DNA from: Mycobacterium scrofulaceum
GTDB lineage: Bacteria; Actinomycetota; Actinomycetes; Mycobacteriales; Mycobacteriaceae
Reading direction: 5' to 3'
Length of the DNA: 64,000 bases
Assembly (NCBI RefSeq): GCF_002086735.1
Contig: NZ_MVIJ01000008.1
Span: 92,150 to 156,149 of the forward strand
Shown here: positions 1 to 9,311 of the stretch, one piece after another
Layout of the letters: each line of letters begins with the position of its first letter
Position numbering within the stretch: position 1 is the first letter of the stretch
Made by a program: the position numbers and the translations under genes
Notes under the pieces: generated by a model
What the model saw: the letters and a program-made list of their open reading frames with translations, nothing else
Database searches by the model: none
Told to the model about the DNA's origin: nothing

Positions 1-621
<621 letters not shown>

Positions 622-1539
622 TCAGCTCGTTTCGGCGAAGTTGCTCGTCAGCACGCCGATCACCTGGTCCCACAACTGCTGTGGCAGATCATGTCCCATC
701 CCGTCGAATAACACCAATCGGGCGCCGTCGATGGCCCTGGCCACCGCGCGCCCGCCGAAGGGCCGCATCAGCTTGTCGGCCCGGCCGTGGATCACCACGG
801 TGGGCGCGACCGTCCGCCGGTTGTAGGGCCGCAGGCTGCCGCTGCCCAGCACGGCGTCGAAATGCCGGGCGACGCCCCACGGATAGAAGCTTCGCTCGTA
901 GCTTTCGATGGCCTCGGCCCGAAGCTGTTCCTCGGGAGCCAGGTAGCGCGGGCTGCCGATGATCTTGCTCACCCGGACGGCGTTGTCGATGATGACCTCG
1001 CGCGGCGAGCTCGGCGGGGGGCCCTTGATGAGCGCCAACAGCTGGCGGGGACCGGGCGGCGGCAAAAACGCCGCGTTGTTGCTGGAGAAGATGACCCCGA
1101 GTGTCCTGGTCCGCTCGCGAAACCGCGCGGCGAAGATCTGGGCGATCATGCCGCCCATGGACGCGCCCACGATGTGCGCGCCCTCGATGCCCAGGTGATC
1201 CAGCACCGCCGCCGCGTCGTCGGCCATGTCCTCGAGCTTGTAGCCCGCCTCGCTCGGCAGGCCGAGAAAGGAGCGGGCCAATCGCGTCACGAGCGGCTGC
1301 CCCGAGCCGGCGCGCTGCGTCTTGCTCGACAGGCCGACGTCCCGGTTGTCGTAGCGGATGACGCGCAACCCGTGGCCCACCAACCGCTCGCAGAAGGCGG
1401 TGCGCCAGAGCACCAGCTGGGCGCCCAGGCCCATGATCAGCAGCACGGGCGGGTCGTCGATGTCGCCCATGTCCTCGTAGTACAGCTTCAGGTCGCCCTG
1501 AGGATCAAAGACCGTGGCGTGCCCGGTGCGGATCTCCAT
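622..1539 (-). CDS. lipG: Alpha/beta hydrolase, lipase/esterase LipG
   Basis: A 305-residue alpha/beta-hydrolase. The nucleophile elbow GASMGG places the catalytic serine at residue 127, an oxyanion-hole segment LLIMGLGAQ lies near 33-41, and the C-terminal GMGHDLP supplies the probable catalytic histidine. In M. tuberculosis the gene between mmaA1 and Rv0647c is lipG, a (phospho)lipase/thioesterase-like enzyme. The ATG at 1539 starts 8 bp after the stop of the kinase-like gene. Its ribosome-binding site GGAGGTG overlaps that gene's last codons, so the two are probably translationally linked. There is no signal peptide, so it should be cytosolic. The natural substrate cannot be read from the sequence. 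Confidence 0.9.
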   Translation of the reverse strand: MEIRTGHATVFDPQGDLKLYYEDMGDIDDPPVLLIMGLGAQLVLWRTAFCERLVGHGLRVIRYDNRDVGLSSKTQRAGSGQPLVTRLARSFLGLPSEAGYKLEDMADDAAAVLDHLGIEGAHIVGASMGGMIAQIFAARFRERTRTLGVIFSSNNAAFLPPPGPRQLLALIKGPPPSSPREVIIDNAVRVSKIIGSPRYLAPEEQLRAEAIESYERSFYPWGVARHFDAVLGSGSLRPYNRRTVAPTVVIHGRADKLMRPFGGRAVARAIDGARLVLFDGMGHDLPQQLWDQVIGVLTSNFAETS

Positions 1540-1547
1540 CGAGTGCC

Positions 1548-2894
1548 CTACACCTCCAGGTCGGGCTGGTGCTCGCGGCTGACCTCGACCATGAAGTTCG
1601 CGAAGTAGCCGGTCAGCTGCGGATCGGACATCATCTGCCATTTGGGCGCGAGCAGCTTCATGTACCGCTCGACGTAGAGGAATTGCTTGCCGATCAGCAC
1701 CAGCTCGCGGGGCAGCTTGACGTCGTAGGCGTCGGCGAGCGACGAGAGCTGCCGCCCGATGTCGGCGTAGGACATGTCGCCCAGAGTCGACATGGTCAGC
1801 GGGGTGGCGAACTTCTCCAGGTCCTTGGCGGCCTGGGCCTCGGGCTTCATGGTGCCCACGGCGCCCATCAGCACGACGATCTTGCCCGCCGCGGCGTGGT
1901 CCTTCTTGACCAGCAGCGCGTACACCAGCTCGCGCAGCAGCCAGCGGGTGCGCGGGTCGATGCGGCCCATGATCCCGAAGTCGAAGAACACGATGCGGCC
2001 CGCGTCGTCGACGTACAGGTTGCCCGCGTGCAGGTCGCCGTGGAACAGCCCGTGCCGCAGCCCGCCCTCGAACAGCGAGAACAGCAGCGCCTTCACCAGC
2101 TCGGTGCCGTCGAACCCGGCCTTGCGGATCGCGGCGACGTCGTCGATGCGGATGCCGTGCACCCGTTCCATCGTCAGCACCCGCTCGGAGGTGAAGTCCC
2201 AGTGCACCTGCGGCACCCGGATGCCCTGGCCCAGCGGTGATGCGTGCAGGTGCGAGACCCACGCGTCCATCGACTGCGCCTCGAGCCGGAAGTTCAGCTC
2301 CTCGGCCAGGTTGTCGGAGAAGTCGGCGACCACGTCCTGTGCCGAGAGCCGGCGGCCCAGCTTGGCCAGCTCCACGGCCTGGGCGAAGCGCTTGAGGATC
2401 TGCAGGTCGGCGGCGACCCGGCGGCGGATGCCCGGCCGCTGGATCTTGACGACGACGTCCTCGCCGGTGTGCAGGGTCGCGTAGTGCACCTGGGCGATGG
2501 ACGCCGACGCGAACGGCGTCTCCTCCCACTTGGCGAACAGGTCGGCGGGGTCGCCGCCGAGCTCCTCGACGAGCAGCTTGTGCACCTCGTCGGTGTCGGC
2601 GGGCGGCACCCGGTCGAGCAGGCCGCGGAATTCGCGGGACAGCGATTCGCCGAATGCGCCGGGGCTGGACGCGATGATCTGCCCGAATTTCACGTACGTG
2701 GGGCCGAGGTCGGCGAAGGTCTGCGGCAGCTGCTTGACCACCTTCTGCTGCCACGGCCCCCTGCCCGGCAGCTTGGTGATGACGCGAGCGGCGGTGCGAG
2801 TGACCTGCCAACCCGTGACCACCATCCGGGCCGCTTCGACCGGCAGCGGCACCCGGTCAAGCCTGGCCACCTCTCGATGCTTGGCGGAACTCAT
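1548..2894 (-). CDS. ABC1/UbiB-family atypical kinase (Rv0647c-like)
   Basis: A 448-residue member of the ABC1/ADCK/UbiB protein-kinase-like family. Visible motifs are the KxGQ-type segment VKFGQIIASSPGAFG (about residues 69-83), the ATP-binding lysine in VVVKIQRPG, the catalytic loop HGDLHAGNLYV and the metal-binding FFDFG. UbiB proteins support quinone synthesis or lipid homeostasis. Mycobacteria make menaquinone, so the substrate here is open. The ATG at 2894 gives the length typical of the family; the frame stays open further upstream but that part has no UbiB similarity. It is first in a minus-strand run with lipG and mmaA1. I see no clear ribosome-binding site before the ATG. Confidence 0.88.
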   Translation of the reverse strand: MSSAKHREVARLDRVPLPVEAARMVVTGWQVTRTAARVITKLPGRGPWQQKVVKQLPQTFADLGPTYVKFGQIIASSPGAFGESLSREFRGLLDRVPPADTDEVHKLLVEELGGDPADLFAKWEETPFASASIAQVHYATLHTGEDVVVKIQRPGIRRRVAADLQILKRFAQAVELAKLGRRLSAQDVVADFSDNLAEELNFRLEAQSMDAWVSHLHASPLGQGIRVPQVHWDFTSERVLTMERVHGIRIDDVAAIRKAGFDGTELVKALLFSLFEGGLRHGLFHGDLHAGNLYVDDAGRIVFFDFGIMGRIDPRTRWLLRELVYALLVKKDHAAAGKIVVLMGAVGTMKPEAQAAKDLEKFATPLTMSTLGDMSYADIGRQLSSLADAYDVKLPRELVLIGKQFLYVERYMKLLAPKWQMMSDPQLTGYFANFMVEVSREHQPDLEV

Positions 2895-2935
2895 CCCAGC
2901 AGTCTGCCAAATCGGCGCTGGCAAGTCCCAATCCT

Positions 2936-3529
2936 CTAGGCCGGCCTCCAGGGTTGCACCCAGCCCTGGATCGCCCAGCCCTCGAGCGCCGCGATCAGCT
3001 CGTACATGGTGGCGCCGTCGATGGATTCGCGGATGATGTCGGCGTGCCCGGCGTGCCGGGCCAGCTCGTTGATCACGTGCAGGACCACCCAGCGCACCGA
3101 CCAGGCCTCCTGGTCCCTGGGGAACCAGGGGATGTCCTTCGGGACGGGCACCGCCGCGTCGAGGTCCGCGGTCTCCACCAGCCGCAGCGACGCCGCGTTC
3201 TGTTCTCTGAAGGCCGCCAGCAGCCCGTCCAGCGTCTCGTCCGGCCGCATCACGTGCTGGTCCGCGAACTCCTGCGCGATCCGCTCGAACGGTCGGGTGT
3301 CCTTGGGCGGTGCGTCGGGCGCCGCGGCGACCCGCGCCATCCAGCTGCGCTGCATCCCGGTGGCGTGCTTGACCAGCCCGCCGATGGACAGCGCGCTGAC
3401 CGACGGGGTGGACCGGGCCTGTTCGTCGGTCAGGCCGTAGGACACCGCGAAGTAGGCGCTCTGGTGATACGCCAGGTATTCGCGCAGGGCGCTTCGTTCG
3501 TCGGCCGCGGGCCGGGCAAGAGCGGGCAT
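2936..3529 (-). CDS. DinB/DUF664-like mycothiol-dependent enzyme superfamily protein
   Basis: A 197-residue protein of the DinB four-helix-bundle superfamily (DUF664 type). The histidines expected to bind a divalent metal are in LVKHATGMQRSW (about residues 52-63) and HVINELARHAGHADIIRES (about 151-169). Relatives act as thiol-dependent transferases or isomerases using mycothiol or bacillithiol; the reaction of this one is unknown. No gene lies here in M. tuberculosis between Rv0647c and Rv0648, so it is lineage-specific. The ATG at 3529 follows a TAATAT -10 hexamer by 6 nt with no Shine-Dalgarno, so a leaderless message is likely. It is divergent from the mannosidase gene across 38 bp. Confidence 0.85.
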   Translation of the reverse strand: MPALARPAADERSALREYLAYHQSAYFAVSYGLTDEQARSTPSVSALSIGGLVKHATGMQRSWMARVAAAPDAPPKDTRPFERIAQEFADQHVMRPDETLDGLLAAFREQNAASLRLVETADLDAAVPVPKDIPWFPRDQEAWSVRWVVLHVINELARHAGHADIIRESIDGATMYELIAALEGWAIQGWVQPWRPA

Positions 3530-3535
3530 TACCGG

Positions 3536-3561
3536 ATATTAGGTCCCCCGCGCCGTAAAGT
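3536..3561. promoter_or_regulatory. Back-to-back leaderless -10 elements of two divergent genes
   Basis: The whole intergenic region is 38 bp. On the minus strand TAATAT (3536-3541) lies 6 nt from the ATG of the DinB-like gene. On the plus strand TAAAGT (3556-3561) lies 6 nt from the ATG of the mannosidase. Both fit the mycobacterial TANNNT -10 consensus, and the spacing puts transcription starts at or next to the start codons. Only 14 bp separate the two hexamers, so polymerases at the two promoters would compete. Confidence 0.5.
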
Positions 3562-3567
3562 GCGGGG

Positions 3568-6500
3568 ATGCAGCTGGTTTCGGCACGCTCGACCGAGCTG
3601 TTCGTCGGCCCTCCGGACGCGCCGCTGCAGCTGGCACGGGTCACCCTGTCGGGCTGCGCCGAGCCGACGACGATCCGCGTCGACGGCGACGGCCTGAGCG
3701 GGCAGGCGCTCGCCGCGGCCGGTCAGGAGGTCGTCGAGGTCCCGGTCGACGTGGACCGCCCCGTCGTCGGTCAGCGCCGGGCCGCCCGGCTGCGCGCGGG
3801 CAGGACGTCCGAGGTCGCCTTCGAATTCCTGGTGGCCGAGCCCGGCTGGACCATGTTCATGGTCAGCCACTTCCACTACGACCCGGTCTGGTGGAACACC
3901 CAGGGCGCCTACACCAGCGAGTGGGTCGAGGACCCGCCGGGCCGCCAGGCCAACAGCTTCGAGCTGGTGCACGCGCACCTGGAGATGGCCCGCCGCGAGC
4001 CCGAATACAAGTTCGTGCTGGCCGAGGTCGACTACCTCAAGCCCTACTGGGACACCCATCCCGAGGACCGCGCCGACCTGCGCCGGTTCCTCGCGCAGGG
4101 CCGCGTCGAGGTGATGGGCGGCACCTACAACGAACCCAACACCAACCTCACCAGCCCCGAGACCACCATCCGAAACCTGGTGCACGGCATGGGTTTTCAG
4201 CGTCACGTGCTGGGCGCCGATCCGGCCACCGCCTGGCAGCTGGACGTGTTCGGCCACGACCCGCAGTTCCCGGGGCTGGCCGCCGAGGCCGGGCTGACGT
4301 CGAGCTCGTGGGCGCGGGGCCCGTATCACCAGTGGGGCCCGACGCAAGGCGGCGACGTCGACCGCATGCAGTTCTGCAGCGAGTTCGAGTGGATCTCGCC
4401 GTCGGGCCGCGGCCTGCTCACGCATTACATGCCCGCGCACTACGGGGCCGGCTGGGGGATGGACTCGGCGGCCTCGCTCGCCGACGCGGAGGACGCCACC
4501 TACGCCGTGTTCGCCCAGCTCAAGCGGGTCGCGCTGACGCGTAACGTGCTGCTGCCCGTCGGCACCGATTACACGCCGCCGAACAAGTGGGTCACCGCCA
4601 TCCACCGCGACTGGGCCGCGCGCTACACCTGGCCGCGGTTCGTGTGCGCGCTGCCGAGGGAGTTCTTCGCGGCCGTGCGCGCCCAACTCGCGAAGGACGG
4701 GCGGGCGCCGTCGCCGCAGACCCGCGACATGAACCCGATCTACACCGGCAAGGACGTGTCCTACATCGACACCAAGCAGGCCAACCGGGCCGCGGAGAAC
4801 ACCGTCCTGGAGGCCGAACGGTTCGCCGTGTTTGCCGGTCTGACGGCCGGCGCCGAGTATCCGCAGGCCGCGCTGGCCAAGGCGTGGGTTCAGCTGGCGT
4901 ACGGGGCGCACCACGACGCCATCACCGGCTCGGAGTCCGACCAGGTCTACCTCGACCTGCTGACCGGCTGGCGCGACGCGTGGGAGCTGGGACGCGCGAC
5001 CCGCGACGCGTCGCTGGCGGCGCTGTCCGGCCTCGTCGACGGCGACGTCGTGGTGTGGAACCCGCTGGCCCAGCAGCGCACCGACGTCGTCACCGCGCGG
5101 CTCGAATCGCCGCTCGCGGCCGGCGTCCGGGTGCTGGACCCGGACGGCACCGAGATGCCCGCGCACGTCGAGCACGGCGGCAGGTCGGTCACCTGGCTGG
5201 CGCGCGGGGTGCCGTCGCTGGGCTGGAGGGCCTACCGGCTCGTCGCCGACGACGGCCCGGCCGGCTGGGAACCGCTGCCCGGCGCGGCGATCGCCAACGA
5301 GCACTACCGCCTCGCGGTCGACCCGGCGCGCGGCGGGGGAGTCGTGTCCCTGGTGCACGACGGCCGCCAGCTGATCGCGGCCGGCCGGGTCGGCAACGAG
5401 CTGGCCGTCTACGAGGAGTACGCGGCGCATCCGAGGCAGGCCGAGGGCCCGTGGCACCTGCTGCCCAAGGGTCCGGTGGTGTGCTCGTCGGCGTCGCCGG
5501 CCCGGGCGCGGGCCTACCACGGTCCGCTGGGGCAGCGGCTCGTGGTCACCGGGCGGATCGGCACCGTGGCGCGGTACACCCAGACGCTGACGTTGTGGCG
5601 CGGCGTGGCGCGCGTGGACTGCCGCACCACCATCGACGAGTTCACCGGGGCCGACCGCCTGGTGCGGCTGCGCTGGCCCTGCCCGATACCGGGCGCCATG
5701 CCGGTCAGCGAGGTCGGCGACGCCGTCGTCGGGCGGGGCTTCGCGTTGCTGCACCCGCCCGGACGGGGGGCCGAATCGGTCGATACCGCGCAGCACCCCT
5801 GGACGCTGGACAACCCCGCCTACGGCTGGTTCGGCCTGTCCTCGGCGGCGCGCTTCCGGGTGGGCGACGGGGTGCGGGCGGTCTCGGTGGCCGAGGTGGT
5901 CTCGCCGGACGAGGCGGAGTCGGGGCCGCTGGCGCGGGAGCTGATGGTCGCGCTGGTCCGCGCCGGGGTCACGGCCACCTGCAGCGGCGCCGACAAGCCG
6001 CGCTACGGGCACCTCGACGTCGACTCGAACCTGCCCGACGTGCGGATCGCGCTGGGCGGACCGGGCCGCAACGCCTTCACCGCGGCCGTGCTGGCGCAGG
6101 CCGGTCCGGCTTACGCGGCGGAACTCGACCGCCAGCTGGCGGCGACGCGCCGGGCCCGGGTCTGGGTGCCGGCCGCGACGCCGCTGGCGGCGGTGTGGGT
6201 GCCGGGCGCGGACCTGCGCGCGCCGGCCGCCCTGCCCGTGCTGGTCATCGCCGGGCGCGACGACGACGACCTGCGCGCGGCGATCGCGTCGGTGACCGAC
6301 GACCTGGCCGACGCCGAGGTGGTCGTCGTCCAGCGGGCCCCGTCGGGCATGGAGCCCTTCGAGGACCGCACCGTCGCCCTGCTCAACCGCGGGGTGCCCA
6401 GCTTCGCCGTCGACGCCGAAGGCACCCTGCACACCGCGTTGCTGCGCTCCTGCACCGGCTGGCCGTCGGGCGTCTGGATCGACGAGCCGCGCCGCACCGC

Positions 6501-7725
6501 CCCGGACGGCTCGAACTTCCAGCTGCAGCACTGGACGCACGCGTTCGACTACGCGCTGGTCTGCGGCGCGGGCGACTGGCGGCGCGCCGAGCTCCCCGAC
6601 CGCAGCGCGCAGTTCTCCCACCCGCTGCTCGCCGTCGCCCGTTCCACGGGCGCGCTGCCCGCATCCGGATCGCTGTTGCGCGTCGACGCCGCCGGCGGCG
6701 TGCGGCTGGCGGCCCTCAAGGCGGCCGGCAACCCGCTGGCGGCGGGCAGCCCGCGGCCGGTCGACCCGCGCGCGGTGGCGCTGCGCCTGGTGGAAACGAC
6801 GGGCGCGGGGGCCGGCGTGACGATCCGCTCGGACGTCGCCGAGTTCGCCGACTTCCGCGAGGCCGACCTCCTCGAAAACCCGCGCGAGGGCCACCGCCCC
6901 CTGGACCTGCACGGGTACCAGGTGGCCACCGTGCTGGCCCGCGTCGAGGCGCAACCCGTCCCGGCGGCGTCCGGCCCGCTCGCGCCGCCCGCCGAAACGG
7001 CCGAGCCGTTGTACGCGCGCTACTGGCTGCACAACCGGGGCCCCGCCCCGCTCGGAGGGTTGCCGGCCGTCGCGCACCTGCATCCCCCGCGGGTGGGCGC
7101 CGAGCCGGGCGGCGAGGTCCGGCTGCGCCTCACCGCCGTCAGCGACTGCAGCGACGCGACCCTGACCGGGACGGTGACCCTGGTGTGCCCGGAAGGCTGG
7201 TCGGCCAAGCCCGACGAGCTGCCCCTGACGCTTCGCACCGGCGACCACCGGGAGACCGACGTGGCGATCTCGGTCCCCGCGCCCGCCGGGCCCGGGCTGT
7301 ACCCGGTCCGCGCCCGGCTCCGCATCACCGCGGACGAGGCGCCGGCCGCCTGGCGGCAGCCGGTGGAGGACGTCTGCCTGGTCGAGGTCGGGGCGTGCGG
7401 GCAGGCCGAGCCGGTTTATCTCGTCGAGGGGCCCGCCGACGTCCACGTGGCCGCCGGCGACTCGGCGGCGCTGACGATGACCGTCGGCAGCCGCGCCGGG
7501 GCGGACCTGGCGCTCGAGGCGCATCTGATCAGCCCGTGGGGCACCTGGGAATGGCTGGGCCCCGCCGCCGTGGGCGCGACGCTGCCCGCCCGCGGCGCCG
7601 CCGGCCTCCGCTTCGACGTGGGCCCGCCGCCCTGGCTGGGCCCGGGCCAGTGGTGGGCGCTGGTCCGCGTCGGCTGCGCGGGCCGGCTGCTCTACACCCC
7701 GGCGGTGCGGGTGACGGTGACATGA
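3568..7725 (+). CDS. Glycoside hydrolase family 38 alpha-mannosidase (Rv0648-like)
   Basis: A 1385-residue GH38 retaining alpha-mannosidase. The N-terminal catalytic domain carries HFHYDPVWW (His101, His103, Asp105), which contributes zinc ligands. QLDVFGHD follows with Asp226, the expected catalytic nucleophile and fourth ligand. The middle domain has the family signature YGAHHDAITGSESDQV (about residues 448-463), followed by beta-sandwich domains to the C-terminus. No signal peptide is visible, so it probably trims mannose-containing glycans or glycolipid fragments in the cytosol. The stop overlaps the next start (ATGA at 7722-7725), and a ROK sugar kinase follows, indicating a sugar-salvage operon. 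The start at 3568 is set by the -10 hexamer 6 nt upstream. Confidence 0.93.
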   Translation: MQLVSARSTELFVGPPDAPLQLARVTLSGCAEPTTIRVDGDGLSGQALAAAGQEVVEVPVDVDRPVVGQRRAARLRAGRTSEVAFEFLVAEPGWTMFMVSHFHYDPVWWNTQGAYTSEWVEDPPGRQANSFELVHAHLEMARREPEYKFVLAEVDYLKPYWDTHPEDRADLRRFLAQGRVEVMGGTYNEPNTNLTSPETTIRNLVHGMGFQRHVLGADPATAWQLDVFGHDPQFPGLAAEAGLTSSSWARGPYHQWGPTQGGDVDRMQFCSEFEWISPSGRGLLTHYMPAHYGAGWGMDSAASLADAEDATYAVFAQLKRVALTRNVLLPVGTDYTPPNKWVTAIHRDWAARYTWPRFVCALPREFFAAVRAQLAKDGRAPSPQTRDMNPIYTGKDVSYIDTKQANRAAENTVLEAERFAVFAGLTAGAEYPQAALAKAWVQLAYGAHHDAITGSESDQVYLDLLTGWRDAWELGRATRDASLAALSGLVDGDVVVWNPLAQQRTDVVTARLESPLAAGVRVLDPDGTEMPAHVEHGGRSVTWLARGVPSLGWRAYRLVADDGPAGWEPLPGAAIANEHYRLAVDPARGGGVVSLVHDGRQLIAAGRVGNELAVYEEYAAHPRQAEGPWHLLPKGPVVCSSASPARARAYHGPLGQRLVVTGRIGTVARYTQTLTLWRGVARVDCRTTIDEFTGADRLVRLRWPCPIPGAMPVSEVGDAVVGRGFALLHPPGRGAESVDTAQHPWTLDNPAYGWFGLSSAARFRVGDGVRAVSVAEVVSPDEAESGPLARELMVALVRAGVTATCSGADKPRYGHLDVDSNLPDVRIALGGPGRNAFTAAVLAQAGPAYAAELDRQLAATRRARVWVPAATPLAAVWVPGADLRAPAALPVLVIAGRDDDDLRAAIASVTDDLADAEVVVVQRAPSGMEPFEDRTVALLNRGVPSFAVDAEGTLHTALLRSCTGWPSGVWIDEPRRTAPDGSNFQLQHWTHAFDYALVCGAGDWRRAELPDRSAQFSHPLLAVARSTGALPASGSLLRVDAAGGVRLAALKAAGNPLAAGSPRPVDPRAVALRLVETTGAGAGVTIRSDVAEFADFREADLLENPREGHRPLDLHGYQVATVLARVEAQPVPAASGPLAPPAETAEPLYARYWLHNRGPAPLGGLPAVAHLHPPRVGAEPGGEVRLRLTAVSDCSDATLTGTVTLVCPEGWSAKPDELPLTLRTGDHRETDVAISVPAPAGPGLYPVRARLRITADEAPAAWRQPVEDVCLVEVGACGQAEPVYLVEGPADVHVAAGDSAALTMTVGSRAGADLALEAHLISPWGTWEWLGPAAVGATLPARGAAGLRFDVGPPPWLGPGQWWALVRVGCAGRLLYTPAVRVTVT

Positions 7726-8333
7726 GCGTGGTCGCGACCGTGGCCGGGGTGCCGGTGCTGGTGGGCGAGGTCGACGCGGCCGAAGCGCGGCTGCGCGGCG
7801 GGCCCCGCTCGGCCGCGCTGCCGGCCGCCGATACCAGCGAGGGGCGCCAATTGCGGCGCTGGCTGACCCAGCTGATCGTGACCGAGCGGGTCGTCGCCGC
7901 CGAGGCCGGCGCGCGCGGCCTGAGCGAACGCGGGGCGCCCGGCGAGGCCGAGCTGCTCCCCGACGAGACGGCCCGCCTCGAGCTGGGCAGCGTGGCCGCC
8001 GCCGCGCTGGCCGACCCCCGCGCGCGGGCGCTGTTCGCGGCCGTCACCGCCGGGGTTCGCGTCGGCGACGGGGAAATCGCCGCCTACCACGCCCGCAACC
8101 CGCTGCGGTTCGCCCCGCCGCGCCCTGACCGGCACGGCTGGCGGGCCCCGCCGCGGGCCGCGCCGCCGCTGCCGGACGTGCGGTCGGCGATCGCCGACCA
8201 CCTGCAGGGCGCCGCGCGCCGCCGCGCCTTCCGGGCCTGGCTGGACGCGCGGCGGGCCGCGCTGGTACGGCTCGCGCCCGGCTACGAGCATCCCGGCGAC
8301 CCCCGCCAGCCCGACAACACCCACCGGCACTGA
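7722..8333 (+). CDS. Conserved protein annotated FabD2 in M. tuberculosis; not FabD-like
   Basis: A 203-residue protein in the position of Rv0649 (fabD2, 'malonyl-CoA:ACP transacylase'). The GHSxGE nucleophile motif of FabD is absent and the protein is far shorter than a transacylase. The N-terminal half (VATVAGVPVLVGEVD, then helices with RQLRRWLTQLIVTERVVAAEA and a later VGDGEIAAYHARNP) resembles the helical chaperone region of SurA/PpiC-like proteins. The C-terminal part is basic and Pro/Arg-rich. The start is fixed by the ATGA overlap with the mannosidase; the ROK kinase begins 5 bp after the stop. I cannot assign a function. Its tight coupling suggests a role with these two enzymes. Confidence 0.8.
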   Translation: MSVVATVAGVPVLVGEVDAAEARLRGGPRSAALPAADTSEGRQLRRWLTQLIVTERVVAAEAGARGLSERGAPGEAELLPDETARLELGSVAAAALADPRARALFAAVTAGVRVGDGEIAAYHARNPLRFAPPRPDRHGWRAPPRAAPPLPDVRSAIADHLQGAARRRAFRAWLDARRAALVRLAPGYEHPGDPRQPDNTHRH

Positions 8334-8338
8334 CCGCC

Positions 8339-9247
8339 ATGCTCACCCTCTGCCTGGACATCGGCGGCACCAAGATCGCCGCCGGCCTCGCCGATCCCGA
8401 CGGCACGCTGGTGCACACCGTCGTCCGGCCCACGCCCGGCGGCGGCCCGGCCGAAGAGGTCTGGGCCGCCGTCGAGGCGGCGATCGCCGACGCGCTGGGC
8501 GCGGCCGGCGGGGCGGTGGATGCCGTGGGCATCGGCTCGGCCGGCCCCATCGACCTGCCGGGCGGCACGGTCAGCCCCGTCAACATCAAGGGCTGGCGGG
8601 GCTTCCCGCTGCGCGACCGGGTGGCGGCCGCCGTGCCCGGCGTGCCCGTCCGGCTCGGCGGTGACGGCCTGTGCATGGCGCTGGGCGAACACTGGCGCGG
8701 TGCGGGCCGCCGGGGGGACTTCCTGCTGGGCATGGTGGTGTCCACCGGGGTGGGCGGCGGACTGGTGCTCGGCGGGGTCCCGTACACCGGCCGCACCGGC
8801 AACGCCGGGCACGTCGGCCACGTGGTGGTGGAGGACGGCGGCCCGCCCTGCGCCTGCGGCGGGCGCGGGTGCGTCGAGGCCATCGCGTCGGGCCCGTCGA
8901 TGGTGCGCTGGGCGCGGGCCAACGGCTGGTCCGCGCCGCCCGGCGCCGGTGCCCGCGGCCTCGCCGCCGCCGCGGCGGCCGGGGATCCGGTGGCGGAGCG
9001 GGCATTCGCCCGGGGGGCCACCGCGCTCGCGGCGATGATCGCCTCGGTCGGCGCGGTCTGCGACCTGGACCTCGTCGTCATCGGGGGAGGCGTCGCCAAC
9101 TCCGGTCGGCTGCTCTTCGACCCCCTGCGGGCGAAGCTGGCCGAATACGCCCGGCTGGACTTCCTGGCGGGCCTGCGGGTGGTGCCCGCCGAGCTCGGCG
9201 GCGAGGCCGGACTGGTCGGCGCGGCCAGGCTGGCGTCCCTGCGCTGA
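8339..9247 (+). CDS. ROK-family sugar kinase (glucokinase/mannokinase type)
   Basis: A 302-residue ROK kinase that phosphorylates a hexose with ATP. The phosphate-binding loop is DIGGTK at residues 7-12. The ROK zinc motif is C171-A-C173-G-G-R-G-C178-V-E180, and a second nucleotide-binding glycine segment, LVVIGGGVAN, lies near residue 243. The ATG at 8339 is 5 bp after the preceding stop. Coming last in an operon with a GH38 alpha-mannosidase, its likely substrate is mannose or glucose released from mannosylated glycans. This is inferred from context, since ROK sequences do not reliably show substrate. Corresponds to Rv0650. Confidence 0.9.
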   Translation: MLTLCLDIGGTKIAAGLADPDGTLVHTVVRPTPGGGPAEEVWAAVEAAIADALGAAGGAVDAVGIGSAGPIDLPGGTVSPVNIKGWRGFPLRDRVAAAVPGVPVRLGGDGLCMALGEHWRGAGRRGDFLLGMVVSTGVGGGLVLGGVPYTGRTGNAGHVGHVVVEDGGPPCACGGRGCVEAIASGPSMVRWARANGWSAPPGAGARGLAAAAAAGDPVAERAFARGATALAAMIASVGAVCDLDLVVIGGGVANSGRLLFDPLRAKLAEYARLDFLAGLRVVPAELGGEAGLVGAARLASLR

Positions 9248-9275
9248 CCGTCACCGCCCGCGCGGGGCCGCCGTT

Positions 9276-9305
9276 TTGGCCGCGGGGGGTGACCCGGGCT
9301 ATCCT
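9276..9305 (+). promoter_or_regulatory. SigA-like promoter of rplJ-rplL
   Basis: TTGGCC (9276-9281), an 18-bp spacer and TATCCT (9300-9305). Transcription would begin near 9312, giving a leader of about 210 nt. The rpsJ promoter has the same TTGGCC -35 hexamer. Confidence 0.5.
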
Positions 9306-9311
9306 GGTTGC

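Noticed and set aside
2895..3644. N-terminal extension of the UbiB-like protein upstream of the ATG at 2894
   Set aside because: The extra residues overlap the DinB-like gene in another frame, lack UbiB similarity and have no promoter or ribosome-binding site of their own.
3529..7524. A very long open frame on the minus strand opposite the alpha-mannosidase
   Set aside because: It is the mirror of a gene with strong third-position GC bias, has no ribosome-binding site or recognisable domain, and consists of Arg/Gly/Val-rich low-complexity sequence.
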